This document shows, in pieces, positions 54,846 through 64,000 of a DNA stretch of 64,000 bases (its first letter is position 1; the number at the start of each line of letters is the position of its first letter). Location of the stretch: assembly GCA_933822405.4 (NCBI GenBank), contig CAKOGP040000191.1:1-64000 (forward strand), read 5' to 3'. The stretch comes from Cylindrotheca closterium. Taxonomy: Eukaryota; Bacillariophyta; Bacillariophyceae; Bacillariales; Bacillariaceae. A program made the position numbers and the translations under genes. The notes under the pieces are model-generated. The model had not been told where the DNA came from, ran no database searches, and saw nothing but the letters and a program-made list of their open reading frames with translations.

Positions 54846-56534
54846 CTATGTAATGACCTTGTCACTATCACCTCCAATTGGGATATCTTCCATATCACCC
54901 TCTTCAAGAGATTCAATTGTTTTCGCCCGTGTGTTCTTCGTGCGTCTCATGCGAAGGAATACCAAACCCATTATCGAAAGGAGCACCAGTCCTCCTGCCG
55001 AACCGCCAATGACCATCCAGAAAGCCGTGTCGTCCCGCAGTCCGCATGGGAAAGCATCATACTTGTAATCATTGATGCTCTTCTCCCAGATACCTCCAAT
55101 CTCGTAACACTTAATATTCAAACATTCGTATGTCCCCTCGAATGCTTGTTTGACAGCAGTGTAGTCCACGTTGGCGGTATTCTTCGATTTCAAGTTTTGA
55201 TAAATGATTTCTGCATTCTTTGGGTTACAGTCATGGACGAATGGGAGAGTGGCCAAGGCGTAGAGCGTAGCTTCTGCACCGTGCTTCTCGTAGAACTTAT
55301 CTTCGTGTGCAATGATATGAGAGTATCGAAGATTTCCTTGAATCAAAGGGATGAGCATCATTGTGACGATGCGCTCTTTGTTCTTTCTGGCTAGCTTGCA
55401 TTTTCCATTTACAATGTTAAGTTGCCCTTCATTGAAATGTTTGAATGCTTCAATGTTTACATATGGTTCTTCATCTCGTTGGTCGGCATTTGGTCCGCAA
55501 GTCATAAATTCGTCGCATCGCAACATTGCTTGATGCCAAATCAAGTTGCCATCTCTGTTTGGAATAAGACTTCGCGACCCCGTGTAAAACGCAACCGCTT
55601 CATCCCAGTAATGAACGCCCTCATCTAATTTGGACTCCTCGCACTCGGCAAGGGCATGCTCCATCTGTCGGATAGTCCACATCCAAATGTTCAAATATGA
55701 CATACCCTTGTGTAGAAATTCTGTAAGAGCGTATTCTGTGTAGTACCCGAAGTCCATATTTCCATGCTTCAAGTAGGTTTGCTCCCCACGAAAGGCGTGT
55801 GTGAGAATTCGGTCCGCATAGTTGAATTCTCCAAAGTAGTTGTAGAACATTTGATACTCGGGGAATGGGCAGTTGTCGCATTTCCACATTTTCTCCTCTG
55901 CGTCAATACTCATGTGTGCAATAGTACGCTCATTGACGTTGTGCTTGTAAATGTCATAATCATAGGGTAGAACAGCGCCATTCACTGTCAAGTTTCCAGT
56001 GGAATTGAAGCATCCACCGACATTTGGAGCAGGGTTTCCGCCAACCTGGCAGTTAACATAATTTGCTTGAACTTCACTGATATCGTATTGAATCATCAAT
56101 TCTCTTTCATCAACCTTTGCTTCCTTGAATAGCGTTCCAGAGACTGGGAATCCACTAGTGTCAACTCCTTTTACTGTAGTTTTAGCAGGGAGATCATCTT
56201 CTAGAGGCGAATTGAGCAAAATTTTGGCAACTGGTTTACTGAATGCACCTTCGCGGTAGATTTTTTCTGCGTTGGTCCATCCACGTTGTGTCTCCTTCTT
56301 CAATTCAAGATGAATCACGTGGAGGTCTTGATCGATTGCCGCCTGAGATTGCAAAATAAGGGTTGAGCTCATCTTGTCTAAAGATCTACGGGTTGAATCA
56401 GAAGCCGTTTTCATTTCCTTTCAACTTACAGAGTCTGTTACCAACGACATCGGTGTGTATGAATGAATGCTCTCATATCCACCGCAAAAGCTCAGGAGGT
56501 GGAAAATTGACAAAGCTGATGCCAAGATCTTCAT
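54846..56534 (-). CDS. Fea1-like (phytotransferrin-type) single-pass membrane protein
   Basis: Exons 56534-56430 and 56342-54846 join in phase 0, giving 533 residues. The acceptor was chosen by matching the neighbouring gene: both second exons begin with A-A-(V/I)-D. Signal peptide MKILASALSIFHLLSFCGG. The body reads WTNAEKIYREGAFSKPVAKI, CQVGGNPAPNVGGC, MWKCDNCPF, YNYFGEFNYADRI, LNIWMWTIRQMEHALAEC, HYWDEAVAFYTGSRS, IPLIQGNLRYSHIIAHE and ATLPFVHDCNP. A span (FWMVIGGSAGGLVLLSIMGLVFL) and a short tail with RMRRTK and acidic residues follow. It has only one of the four introns of its neighbour. Its upstream region carries ACACGTGC. A role in high-affinity iron capture is inferred. Confidence 0.75.
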
Positions 56535-56895
56535 GATTGTTGATGGATGTGGTGTGGTGATTAAATTGTAATGCACCTTTGCTGAAGAAGCTCGAGGTTG
56601 TCGGAAGCCTGATTTTATTGTGCCAGACAATCGTGCCTCCTAAATAAGCTGTTTTGCTCGTGTTTCATAACGAAAATAGATATGTGAAGAATCCGGCCCG
56701 CCACGATATTTATGTGGAATCTTAGTCGAAGCACTAGAATGACACGTGCAGATGTCATTCCCACCGATGTAAAATTAGCGACCAACGACCAAGATTCAAC
56801 AAACGGAAGACAAAGTGTGCAAGATGAGAATTTTGGCAAGCAGTGACTAGATATCGAGCGTTACATGATCCCACCACAATGATGAAATAAGCAAT
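56535..56895. promoter_or_regulatory. promoter of the Fea1-like gene with ACACGTGC iron-type element
   Basis: ACACGTGC occurs at 56742-56749, 208 bases upstream of the Fea1-like start at 56534. From memory this is the motif reported for iron-responsive promoters in Phaeodactylum. The remainder is AT-rich; the right part is the 3' flank of the VWA-AAA gene. Confidence 0.5.
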
Positions 56896-59800
56896 CTACT
56901 TTTGAGCCTTCTTCTTTGCTCGCTTCCAACTTCGAAATGTCTCGAGGTCGTACTTAGCCTTGGCCTCCCTCATGTCCAAGTCCAATTCTTCTTTGGTGAA
57001 CTGAATCCGTTGAGCAGCTTCTTCATCCCATAGCTCCTCAATCACGGAAAGGCGGTGTTCTGGAGAGATGTCGTTCGGTTCATTGGTTATCGATAGTTGA
57101 AGAGATACTGCATCGATCAACACTTTTTCCACTTGAACGGATAGTGCTTCCGCCCTAGGCAACATGAGTTGTTTTGCGCTCATGAGCTCTTCCGGATCAA
57201 TCCAAAGAAACGAGGATGAGTCTTGAAGCAATTGAATATGCCGCAGCAGATCTTTGTGGTGCCACTGTAACAAAGCAACGATCTTCTCGATCTCTTTTCG
57301 AAGGTCTTCAATGACTGTCAAATCAGCTTCCCGAGCTCCATAGTCACCTGAGATATCCCCAGATGTCTTTCGTATCGAAGTTTGTATTTCTTTGCGAAGA
57401 TTCTCAAGCAAGTAACGAAACTGCTGCATATCAGTACCAGGGGTCAAATTTTCCAGCAACCATTCCGTCACGCTCTTTTTCTCTTCTGGAAGTTGCCACA
57501 TGCAATGTTGGAGCAAAAGACAATCCACCGTGTCAACGTTTTGGCGTCCATGTGACGCTGCACTGAGTCTAAGGAGTTGTGCAGCCTTCAGTAGCCTTCT
57601 ATCACTGATCTGAACTGATAGTTCGTCCCTCAAATATGTTCTCAGACCCACAATGACACGGCAAACATGATCTTCCATCGCCACTAAATTTGCAGCAGTT
57701 GATAGCTTGTCTGTGATTTCTTGCAGGTCATTTGAAATCAAAACATCGCAAGAGGACTGGTCATTGGAATCACAAGGCGCTGTACCAGCTGGGTTTCGCA
57801 ATGAAAGCAATGTCATCACGCCTTCGTCTGATACGGGTGTCACTTCCTTCCGGATGAGAAATCGATCATACAAAGCAACAAGCTCGTCGCTTTCGGGCAA
57901 TTCATTAGATGCGCCAACAACACACCGTATAGGGCAATCTTCTTGGCCGCCAGCATTGTCAAATTTTCGTTCATTTAGAATGGTCAATAGAGTGTTGAGG
58001 ATGGCGCTATTGGCCTTGAAAATCTCGTCCAAAAATGCAACTGTAGCAGTCGGAAGAAATCCAGCTGTACATCGACGGTACTCGTCGTTCTCTAGTGCTT
58101 GCAAAGACAAAGGACCAAACAATTCATCCGGCGTGGTGAATCGAGTCAGCAGTCGCTGAAAGAATCTTCCATTACAGAGTCGAGCCAGGCGACGACCAAG
58201 GACACTCTTCCCCGTTCCAGGGACTCCAAGAAGTAATATGTGCTCGTCTGCAAGCATAGATAGAACCACTAGGCGACTTTCATCCTGTCTTTCGACTAAA
58301 CCCTCGCCTATCATGTCGATTGCGGCTTGAAGCTTAGGTTGATATCTCCAGCATGATTGCTCGTCATTTCTCTCTGCTACCAGTTGCTCTTCATTCCATC
58401 GCTTTGAATTCACAAATGATTTAGCCTGGTCATTGAGGATCTGAACAGCTTTGTTCACTTCATCCAAATAGGCCTGCCCTGAATCTAGAGATGCGTTTGG
58501 GCTTTTTGTCGACAACACTTCAGTTTCTTTGTCGTCCCATCCATTGACGTAGTCTTCATCGTCATCATCAAACTCTCCCTTTCGCTTTTTTGTCCTCCGT
58601 CCTCCGTCGTCGTCATACGATGGCCTCTTTGCTGCAATTGCTCCTCCTCTTCTCTGTGTTCTCCTCGAATTGAAGAAGTTCCTCGTTCTTCCTGATCGCC
58701 CTATACTCGACGAATGAAAGGGAGTAGAATAGAGTTCAACATCACGTGGATGAGAGCCTCCGAGTAGTCCCATCGATTCGTATTCAAACAAAAAGTCATA
58801 AGTCTCTGAGCAAATCTTTGAAAGTGGTATGCTCTCTTGTTTGCCAACGAGTAGGCCATGAACTTGAACCCCTCTCCGTACTGTAAGGCTTTCAAGCTGA
58901 GTCATAAGCTCTAAGGGGATGGGAGGATCTGGGATCTCACCATCTGAAATGAGCACAATGTCAGCATCTGCCATTTCATCGTTGTCAAGGGTTTTCATGA
59001 CGTGTTTTAAAGCGCCAGTAACGTCGGTCCCTCCTCCAAAGCTATGTGATAAAAACTCCAATAAACGATGGATTCCCGTAGGATCAGCGGTTATTTCTCC
59101 TGATTCCATGACATCCCGCTCGTTGGAAAAGGCGACAACTTGGCACCTCCGTCCCTGCTTGTGCGCTTGTGATACGCAAGCCAAGACAACTGCTTTTGAA
59201 AGAATTTCTCTTCTTCCCTCCATGGAATACGATGTATCCAAACACAGAGTTATTGGTCCTCCAGGTGCACTAGGCAATCGCTTGGTATAGATTGGCCTTG
59301 TTTGCGGAATGCTTGGAATGTCAGCCCAGCCAGACATTTGGTAACTCAACAATTTTGACTGAACCTTCTTGGCCAAGAACAGCCGTCTCAAGACTGGATG
59401 TGACCCTCGAAGTAGCATCGCTTCAGAAGGCAGCATCTCCGAAAAGCTATCAGAATACGTTAATCCGTTCATAAAATCTTTCTCTATAGGATCAAATTGT
59501 GCCCCCATCGAACCGTCCGCCTTTGGCTTCCTTGGAGAAAAAAGTTGCATCTTGTCGCTGTTTTCAACCGTTGGTCTTCTTCCAATCACTTTCAAGAAAT
59601 CCAAAAGCTCAGGCATGTTCGAGATCTCAGCTTGCAACTGCTGTACCACTTGCCATCCAGTATTCTGCCAGATACCGTCTTGTAATCCAAAACTGTTCGC
59701 TGAGCCTAAATCCGAGGTTGTACTGACACTAAGAAGGCCGTGATCGAAGCCAAAAAGTTGGTCCAAGATACTAACTCCACCAATAACACCACTCCATTCA

Positions 59801-60387
59801 TCGGAAAGCAGATTCGAAATTTCCTCTGCGATTTCATCCAAATCGACTCTAGCATCTTCAAAAGAAAAAGTGTCAATTGCATTCTCTTCCTCGGTGTTGT
59901 CACTCTGGTAGCCGTCGCTGCTTTCTGACATCTCCTCGCTTGTGTCTTCTTCGACGCGATTTAGACTGTGAGTCGTTTCCATGTATTGGATTGTGATTCG
60001 AATCAAAGAGATGAGGATGGAAGTAATCGTTTCAGGATGTCGCAACGCAAATCGAGGAAGTTCCAGGTCCAACAATTTCTGACAAACTGCCGAGTAGAGT
60101 GGCTCCGCAGGCCACGGCTCGTTGATTATTGAGAAGTCATAATCTGTGGGTGCCCGACCTTTTGCCAAGGCATGACGCCATATCTGTACCCCATTCGAGG
60201 CCGTAGTTAACCCACCAACGTGAATCGAAGCGGTGGAAGATGCTAGCAATGATTGCGTCAGGAGCTGGTCGATTCCAGAAGATGCTTGTTGGACTGGAGC
60301 TCCATTCACTGGATTGGGAGACGAGAATGCTTCAACTAGGACACAATATCCTATTGTAGAAAGGACAAGGATGAAATTGGATATCAT
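56896..60387 (-). CDS. single-chain ViaA-RavA-like protein: VWA domain fused to MoxR-type AAA+ ATPase
   Basis: The first ATG is at 60387, giving 1,163 residues, intronless. The leader (MISNFILVLSTIGYCVLVEAFSSP) resembles a plastid-type signal peptide with Phe at the cleavage site. A ViaA-like N-terminal helical region precedes the VWA domain (about 375-560), whose MIDAS is intact: DTSYS, the Thr in GGGTDVTGA and the Asp in LISDGEIPD. A basic linker with acidic patches (about 600-665) follows. The AAA+ module (about 690-960) has GVPGTGKS (Walker A), VAFLDEIF (Walker B), TTPDELFGP (MoxR insert) and a sensor-like ASNELP. The C-terminus is helical. In bacteria RavA (AAA+) and ViaA (VWA) are separate operon partners linked to respiratory and Fe-S proteins. 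A plastid chaperone role is inferred. Confidence 0.85.
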   Translation of the reverse strand: MISNFILVLSTIGYCVLVEAFSSPNPVNGAPVQQASSGIDQLLTQSLLASSTASIHVGGLTTASNGVQIWRHALAKGRAPTDYDFSIINEPWPAEPLYSAVCQKLLDLELPRFALRHPETITSILISLIRITIQYMETTHSLNRVEEDTSEEMSESSDGYQSDNTEEENAIDTFSFEDARVDLDEIAEEISNLLSDEWSGVIGGVSILDQLFGFDHGLLSVSTTSDLGSANSFGLQDGIWQNTGWQVVQQLQAEISNMPELLDFLKVIGRRPTVENSDKMQLFSPRKPKADGSMGAQFDPIEKDFMNGLTYSDSFSEMLPSEAMLLRGSHPVLRRLFLAKKVQSKLLSYQMSGWADIPSIPQTRPIYTKRLPSAPGGPITLCLDTSYSMEGRREILSKAVVLACVSQAHKQGRRCQVVAFSNERDVMESGEITADPTGIHRLLEFLSHSFGGGTDVTGALKHVMKTLDNDEMADADIVLISDGEIPDPPIPLELMTQLESLTVRRGVQVHGLLVGKQESIPLSKICSETYDFLFEYESMGLLGGSHPRDVELYSTPFHSSSIGRSGRTRNFFNSRRTQRRGGAIAAKRPSYDDDGGRRTKKRKGEFDDDDEDYVNGWDDKETEVLSTKSPNASLDSGQAYLDEVNKAVQILNDQAKSFVNSKRWNEEQLVAERNDEQSCWRYQPKLQAAIDMIGEGLVERQDESRLVVLSMLADEHILLLGVPGTGKSVLGRRLARLCNGRFFQRLLTRFTTPDELFGPLSLQALENDEYRRCTAGFLPTATVAFLDEIFKANSAILNTLLTILNERKFDNAGGQEDCPIRCVVGASNELPESDELVALYDRFLIRKEVTPVSDEGVMTLLSLRNPAGTAPCDSNDQSSCDVLISNDLQEITDKLSTAANLVAMEDHVCRVIVGLRTYLRDELSVQISDRRLLKAAQLLRLSAASHGRQNVDTVDCLLLQHCMWQLPEEKKSVTEWLLENLTPGTDMQQFRYLLENLRKEIQTSIRKTSGDISGDYGAREADLTVIEDLRKEIEKIVALLQWHHKDLLRHIQLLQDSSSFLWIDPEELMSAKQLMLPRAEALSVQVEKVLIDAVSLQLSITNEPNDISPEHRLSVIEELWDEEAAQRIQFTKEELDLDMREAKAKYDLETFRSWKRAKKKAQK

Positions 60388-60672
60388 CTCGTCACCGCCA
60401 TGGGTGACTTTGTGTCTCTTGTTGCCTGGTTGGATGGTTGATGGATATTTTGACTTCGAACTTCTTCTTTTTATGAGGATGACATCAGACTTAGTCAATC
60501 ATCCCCTGATATGGTACGCATAACCCCCTACCCCCAAAATGGAAAGACCGTTTTTTGTTGTGCCGTTTGCCTGATGGAGAGCGTGCCGTGCCTGCCGTTG
60601 TCAACCTCACCACAAAATCCGCTTTCAAAATACAACTCCTAGCCGCAATCATCGATATCTGCCGAATACACC
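60388..60672. promoter_or_regulatory. divergent promoter between RavA/ViaA-like and Fea1-like genes
   Basis: 285 bases separate the two starts. No CACGTG element was found here. A poly-C stretch (CCCCCTACCCCC) lies at about 60526-60536. Shared regulation is possible given the spacing. Confidence 0.4.
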
Positions 60673-62444
60673 ATGAAGGCAACTTTGCAATTCACGATTA
60701 TCGCCTTTCTGGTGCCATATGTATCTTCAGCTGAATTTTTTGTGGGCTACGAGGCCCAAACAAGAGTTACAGACCATGCTGCGATAGACATTGATCAACA
60801 GAAGATCGACTTGATGTTGGCACTTGGTCGTCTCGAGAACGTCAAGAAAATTTACGAGCAAGGTGGAAACTCCCAAAGTATTGCTAGAGTCAATATTATT
60901 GACTCGAATATAGATGTAAATACTGTAGCCATTCCTTCAGGAACTGAGGTGGTTGGAAAGAGTGTCTTGGGTAACCAAGTCTATGGAACTCTTCTCCTTG
61001 GCTTGGGTCCCAACGATGACGAAGCTTTGATTCAATATCCTCCCAAGACGATGGAATCTAATCGCAACTGTCAAGTTGGAGGTCTAGTTTCGATGGATTT
61101 GGAAATGACAGATGGCTGTTTTGCTGATTCTGGAGAACTTAGGGTGTTGGATTCCGACATACATTTCGAATATTCATACAATAGTCAATTTGACAATTTC
61201 AATGGACGCACAATCCAAAGGTTCAGTTTGTTTGCCGAAGAGGAAATGGCGGCATGCGGGAAGAACTGTCCGTACAATGATTTTGCCAAATTCGTCAACT
61301 ACTATGGTGAATATGATTACGCGGACAAGTGGATCCAAGCTGCTTTCTTTGAGAAAAGCACTTCCTTTGATCGCGGAAATATTGATTTTTCGGAAGTTGG
61401 AAAGAAAGCCCTGGAGCGTAAGTGAATCAATAATGGTTCTTCGACGGTAATAGGTCGAAACAGATTCTTATCATATTCGTTTCTTCTCTTTCAGCTGCCG
61501 TGCAAATCGCCACAAAATTCATGAACATTTGGATGTATACCATTCGGATGATGGAAAGTGCCCTAGATACTTGTGAAGTACCTTGCAATGATGATGGATG
61601 TAAATATGATGCGGTTCATAATTGGGACCAGGCCGTCGCATTTCACGCCGGTAGTCTCCAAGATGAGGGAATCCTCTTGTACGCATTCGCAGATGTCATG
61701 TGCCGGACATTTCGTTCTTGTGGCATTGATGGTTCCATGCGTGTTGGGACCTCCTTCGCAAACAACAAGGCTATCCATCATTTCAAACTAGGTCAATCGT
61801 ACATTCTCCAAAAAGATTGCAAGAATGCAAGAATATCCAAAGAGGAGATTGTCAAAGCCATGACGATTCCACTTATCCAGGCAACTCTATTCACTGCATA
61901 TGCTGAAGGAAGAGACAGCGGTAAATTGAGCAGCGGAGATCAGGCAACCAAGAAAGTCCGCGCTGCTTCTTTCGCTGCATCTGTTCTTCCGATCGTTCAT
62001 CATTGTAGTGAAGGTGATGCGAGCATCATTTACGAAAATCTTGGTATCGAGAATGGTGATGATGTTCACAAGGAGATTGACTTTCCTGCTGTCAAGGAAG
62101 CCTTTGAAAGAAACTACCAGTGCATGGGGGTCACTTGCAAAGGAGTTGGCGGTATCTGGGAGGATGGAGCGTACGCAAAACATGCAGCTCCCTGCCAATA
62201 TGAACCTGTAGATGAAACTGCACGATCAGGAATCTTGTTTGGGCACTTCTTGGCGATACTTTTGATGCCTCTTGCCATTCTAGGTTCGGTGGTGGCAATG
62301 CGCGCTAGCAGAAAAAGGCGCACGCTAAAGGCAGCAGAGGAGAACAGACAAACAGTTACTGGTATTCTAGATGACATTGGATTGGAGGATGTCCAATTGG
62401 ATGGTGAACAGCAGGATACTCCTTCATTGCCATCTATCGCTTAA
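60673..62444 (+). CDS. Fea1-like (phytotransferrin-type) single-pass membrane protein
   Basis: Exons 60673-61417 and 61495-62444 join in phase 1, giving 564 residues. Signal peptide MKATLQFTIIAFLVPYVSSA. Motifs: NCQVGGL, ACGKNCPYNDFAKF then VNYYGEYDYADKW, MNIWMYTIRMMESALDTC, HNWDQAVAFHAGSLQ, TIPLIQATLFTAYAEG and ASVLPIVHHC. The Trp-Asp-Glu motif is changed to W-D-Q here. A span (GILFGHFLAILLMPLAILGSVVAM) is followed by a basic stop-transfer RASRKRR and an acidic tail. The intron position after the RGN(I/M)DF segment matches the third intron of the 50.6-kb gene, supporting common descent. Expected at the cell surface or endosome; iron binding is inferred from the family. Confidence 0.75.
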
Positions 62445-62732
62445 AAAACAGTTTGATCCTTGGAGAAGAGGGACATGTAGATTGTACCATTAGACATGAA
62501 GTTTATCAATAATAAATAACTTTTCTATTTTCATTGCCATATTGTCTGCAAAGGATAGTCCCCGTAAGCAGTTTTCATTTTTTAATCATTTTACCATTGT
62601 CCATTGTGACCGTAGTGCGTCCTTTCACCGGTCGCATTTTTTTTAAAAATCATTGCACGCGGATCGTGTTCAACTTTTTTCAAACACACATCGTCAAGAC
62701 GAAAGACAAAGTCAAAGAAGAAAGAAGCAAAG

Positions 62733-64000
62733 ATGGACGACCAGAATATATTCAGGGATCGACTACCACTGCACACAACTCACCAACGAGTCGTGAATCG
62801 CAGCAGAGATAACTCACCGACACCTTCGAAAAGGGATGATGCAACTTCACCGTGTCGACGAGTGATTGGTAGTGACGCCACAGCCTACCACACACAATCA
62901 CAACAGTTCTTGCTGGCACTCAATATTGCAGGGATGGCTTCCTTTCTGCTGATCACAGTCTTTGATTTGTTTCATGTCGACGTCTTTCTACGAGCCTACC
63001 GGCTGCCGCTGGAGACCTTTTCCACGGGGAACCTGATATTTTCCTTGATCAATACCACCACTGTGTTTTTGGGTGCCTGGTTGTTGGACTCGTTGGCAAG
63101 CCGAGGAAGACGGAGTGATTTGATTGGTGTGTCAGGAATCTTGTTTGCCTTGGCCTTTTTGGCTCCATTTTTTCGTTGGAAGGAGCCCTTGACTCGGTTT
63201 TGGGATGGAGCCCATTTTGTCTTATCCATTTCACTCTACGACACGATATCTGGGTTCAACAAAGTGTTGCTCGGATCCTTGGTGACGGACAATCATCTCA
63301 TGACAGACAAGGAGCGGATATGGTTCATGGCTTCGAGCCAGGTTGCCAATTTGACGGTGGGATTGTTTGTCGCTCGCATTGGATTGGAAGTATTCGACGA
63401 GGAAAATATGCATCGCTTTCAGAGATTCTTAAAGTTCTTGGCGAGCGTCTCAGCATTAATGTTCTGCACCTCGCAAGTCTTGGCCAAGCATGCCATTCGT
63501 TCCGAGCGCAAAAAAGCCGAACGCAGAAAAGAAAAGGATGAAGATGATACCACCACGGAACCTGTCCTAATGTTTTCGGGTCCGTTTTCCGGTCCAAGAC
63601 CGAAGCAACTCAAGCTGAGGCAAGCTATCACAGATCTTTGGAATCACAAGAACTTTTGGTCCTGGATCAAGATGGAACTACTTTTGGAAAGTCAGGTGGG
63701 CTTTGTCAATGCCTTCTTAAAGACCTTTATAGATCGGCTAGTATTTGACGCTGGAATGTCCAGAGACTATTGCGATTGGATTTTGTCCGCCATTCCACCT
63801 GCTGGACTCATCTGTGGTGTCTTGACCTACATTCCAATCCGAACCTTTGGTTACCATAGGGTCTATCCAATTCTGTTTGCTGCAAATATTGGACTATGTT
63901 GTGGCATGCTCCTGCTAGCAGATCATCAATCGACAGACCATATCATTTTCTTCCTGTTGGTATATCCAACAATCACTGGTGCTGTGCAGTCGGCTGGTTT
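62733..64000 (+). CDS. multi-pass transporter-like protein (partial, runs off window)
   Basis: The frame from the ATG at 62733 stays open to the window end, 422 codons so far. After a hydrophilic N-terminus (about 55 residues) there are at least eight hydrophobic segments, including FLLALNIAGMASFLLITVFDLF, GNLIFSLINTTTVFLGAWLL, LIGVSGILFALAFLAPFF, LKFLASVSALMFC, WILSAIPPAGLICGVLTYIPI and VYPILFAANIGLCCGMLLLA. A charged loop (about 265-310, RSERKKAERRKEKDEDD) splits them in two halves, as in major facilitator superfamily carriers. I cannot assign the substrate or family. Further exons may follow outside. Confidence 0.7.
   Translation, partial: MDDQNIFRDRLPLHTTHQRVVNRSRDNSPTPSKRDDATSPCRRVIGSDATAYHTQSQQFLLALNIAGMASFLLITVFDLFHVDVFLRAYRLPLETFSTGNLIFSLINTTTVFLGAWLLDSLASRGRRSDLIGVSGILFALAFLAPFFRWKEPLTRFWDGAHFVLSISLYDTISGFNKVLLGSLVTDNHLMTDKERIWFMASSQVANLTVGLFVARIGLEVFDEENMHRFQRFLKFLASVSALMFCTSQVLAKHAIRSERKKAERRKEKDEDDTTTEPVLMFSGPFSGPRPKQLKLRQAITDLWNHKNFWSWIKMELLLESQVGFVNAFLKTFIDRLVFDAGMSRDYCDWILSAIPPAGLICGVLTYIPIRTFGYHRVYPILFAANIGLCCGMLLLADHQSTDHIIFFLLVYPTITGAVQSAG

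Noticed and set aside
60387..60498. Longer N-terminus for the RavA/ViaA-like protein from 60498
   Set aside because: The upstream start codon is TTG; the first ATG is at 60387 and begins the signal-like leader.
1..64000. CRISPR arrays, insertion sequences, phage or bacterial operons
   Set aside because: No spaced direct repeats, transposase frames or Shine-Dalgarno-type gene packing; introns, plastid leaders and nuclear gene families show eukaryotic nuclear DNA.

Overview
This is nuclear DNA of a photosynthetic stramenopile, most likely a diatom. Genes are dense and lie on both strands. Most are intronless or carry a few short GT-AG introns (roughly 55-290 nt). Several proteins begin with a signal peptide ending in an ASAFAP-like motif around a Phe at the cleavage site (the IF-1, ribosome recycling factor, 2OG-oxygenase and RavA/ViaA-like genes), which is typical of import into a red-derived secondary plastid. 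I give gene spans as features and the exon joins I worked out from splice signals and reading frame in the evidence. The species cannot be named from the sequence.

Left part (0-22 kb): a small unknown gene; a large GPI-anchored protein with two Fea1-like (low-iron-inducible/phytotransferrin-like) modules; a 1,403-aa acidic protein with about thirty FGDF-type repeats; plastid IF-1; an SGNH-like type II membrane protein; a neutral sphingomyelinase 3 (SMPD4) homologue; a STN1-like OB-fold protein with a RanBP2 zinc finger; a CIA30/NDUFAF1 complex I assembly factor; a tRNA-Leu(CAG); a Ser/Thr/Pro-rich membrane protein; and a cupin-like protein.

Middle part (22-50 kb): the lipid-transfer autophagy protein ATG2 (five exons); a charged nuclear-type protein; a TMEM223-like mitochondrial protein; an 807-base assembly gap; CENP-C; a triple CCCH zinc-finger protein; an HCF101-type Fe-S carrier sharing a short divergent promoter with plastid ribosome recycling factor; a CLEC16A-type FPL protein; a purine nucleoside phosphorylase with an added C-terminal membrane anchor; a secreted unknown; an EHD ATPase; and a RING-H2 membrane E3 ligase.

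Right part (50-64 kb): the most distinctive region. Three Fea1-like single-pass membrane proteins (50.6-53.1, 54.8-56.5 and 60.7-62.4 kb) are interleaved with a secreted or plastid 2OG-Fe(II) oxygenase and with a single-chain fusion of a VWA domain and a MoxR/RavA-type AAA+ ATPase. The promoter of the second one contains ACACGTGC, the motif reported for iron-responsive diatom promoters. I read this as a candidate iron-acquisition neighbourhood, related to the fourth, GPI-anchored copy at the left end. A multi-pass transporter-like gene runs off the right edge.

The assembly has two flaws that matter. An 807-N gap lies at 30.9-31.7 kb. A 10-N gap at 51118-51127 is flanked by an identical 127-bp duplication that artificially breaks one Fea1-like gene.
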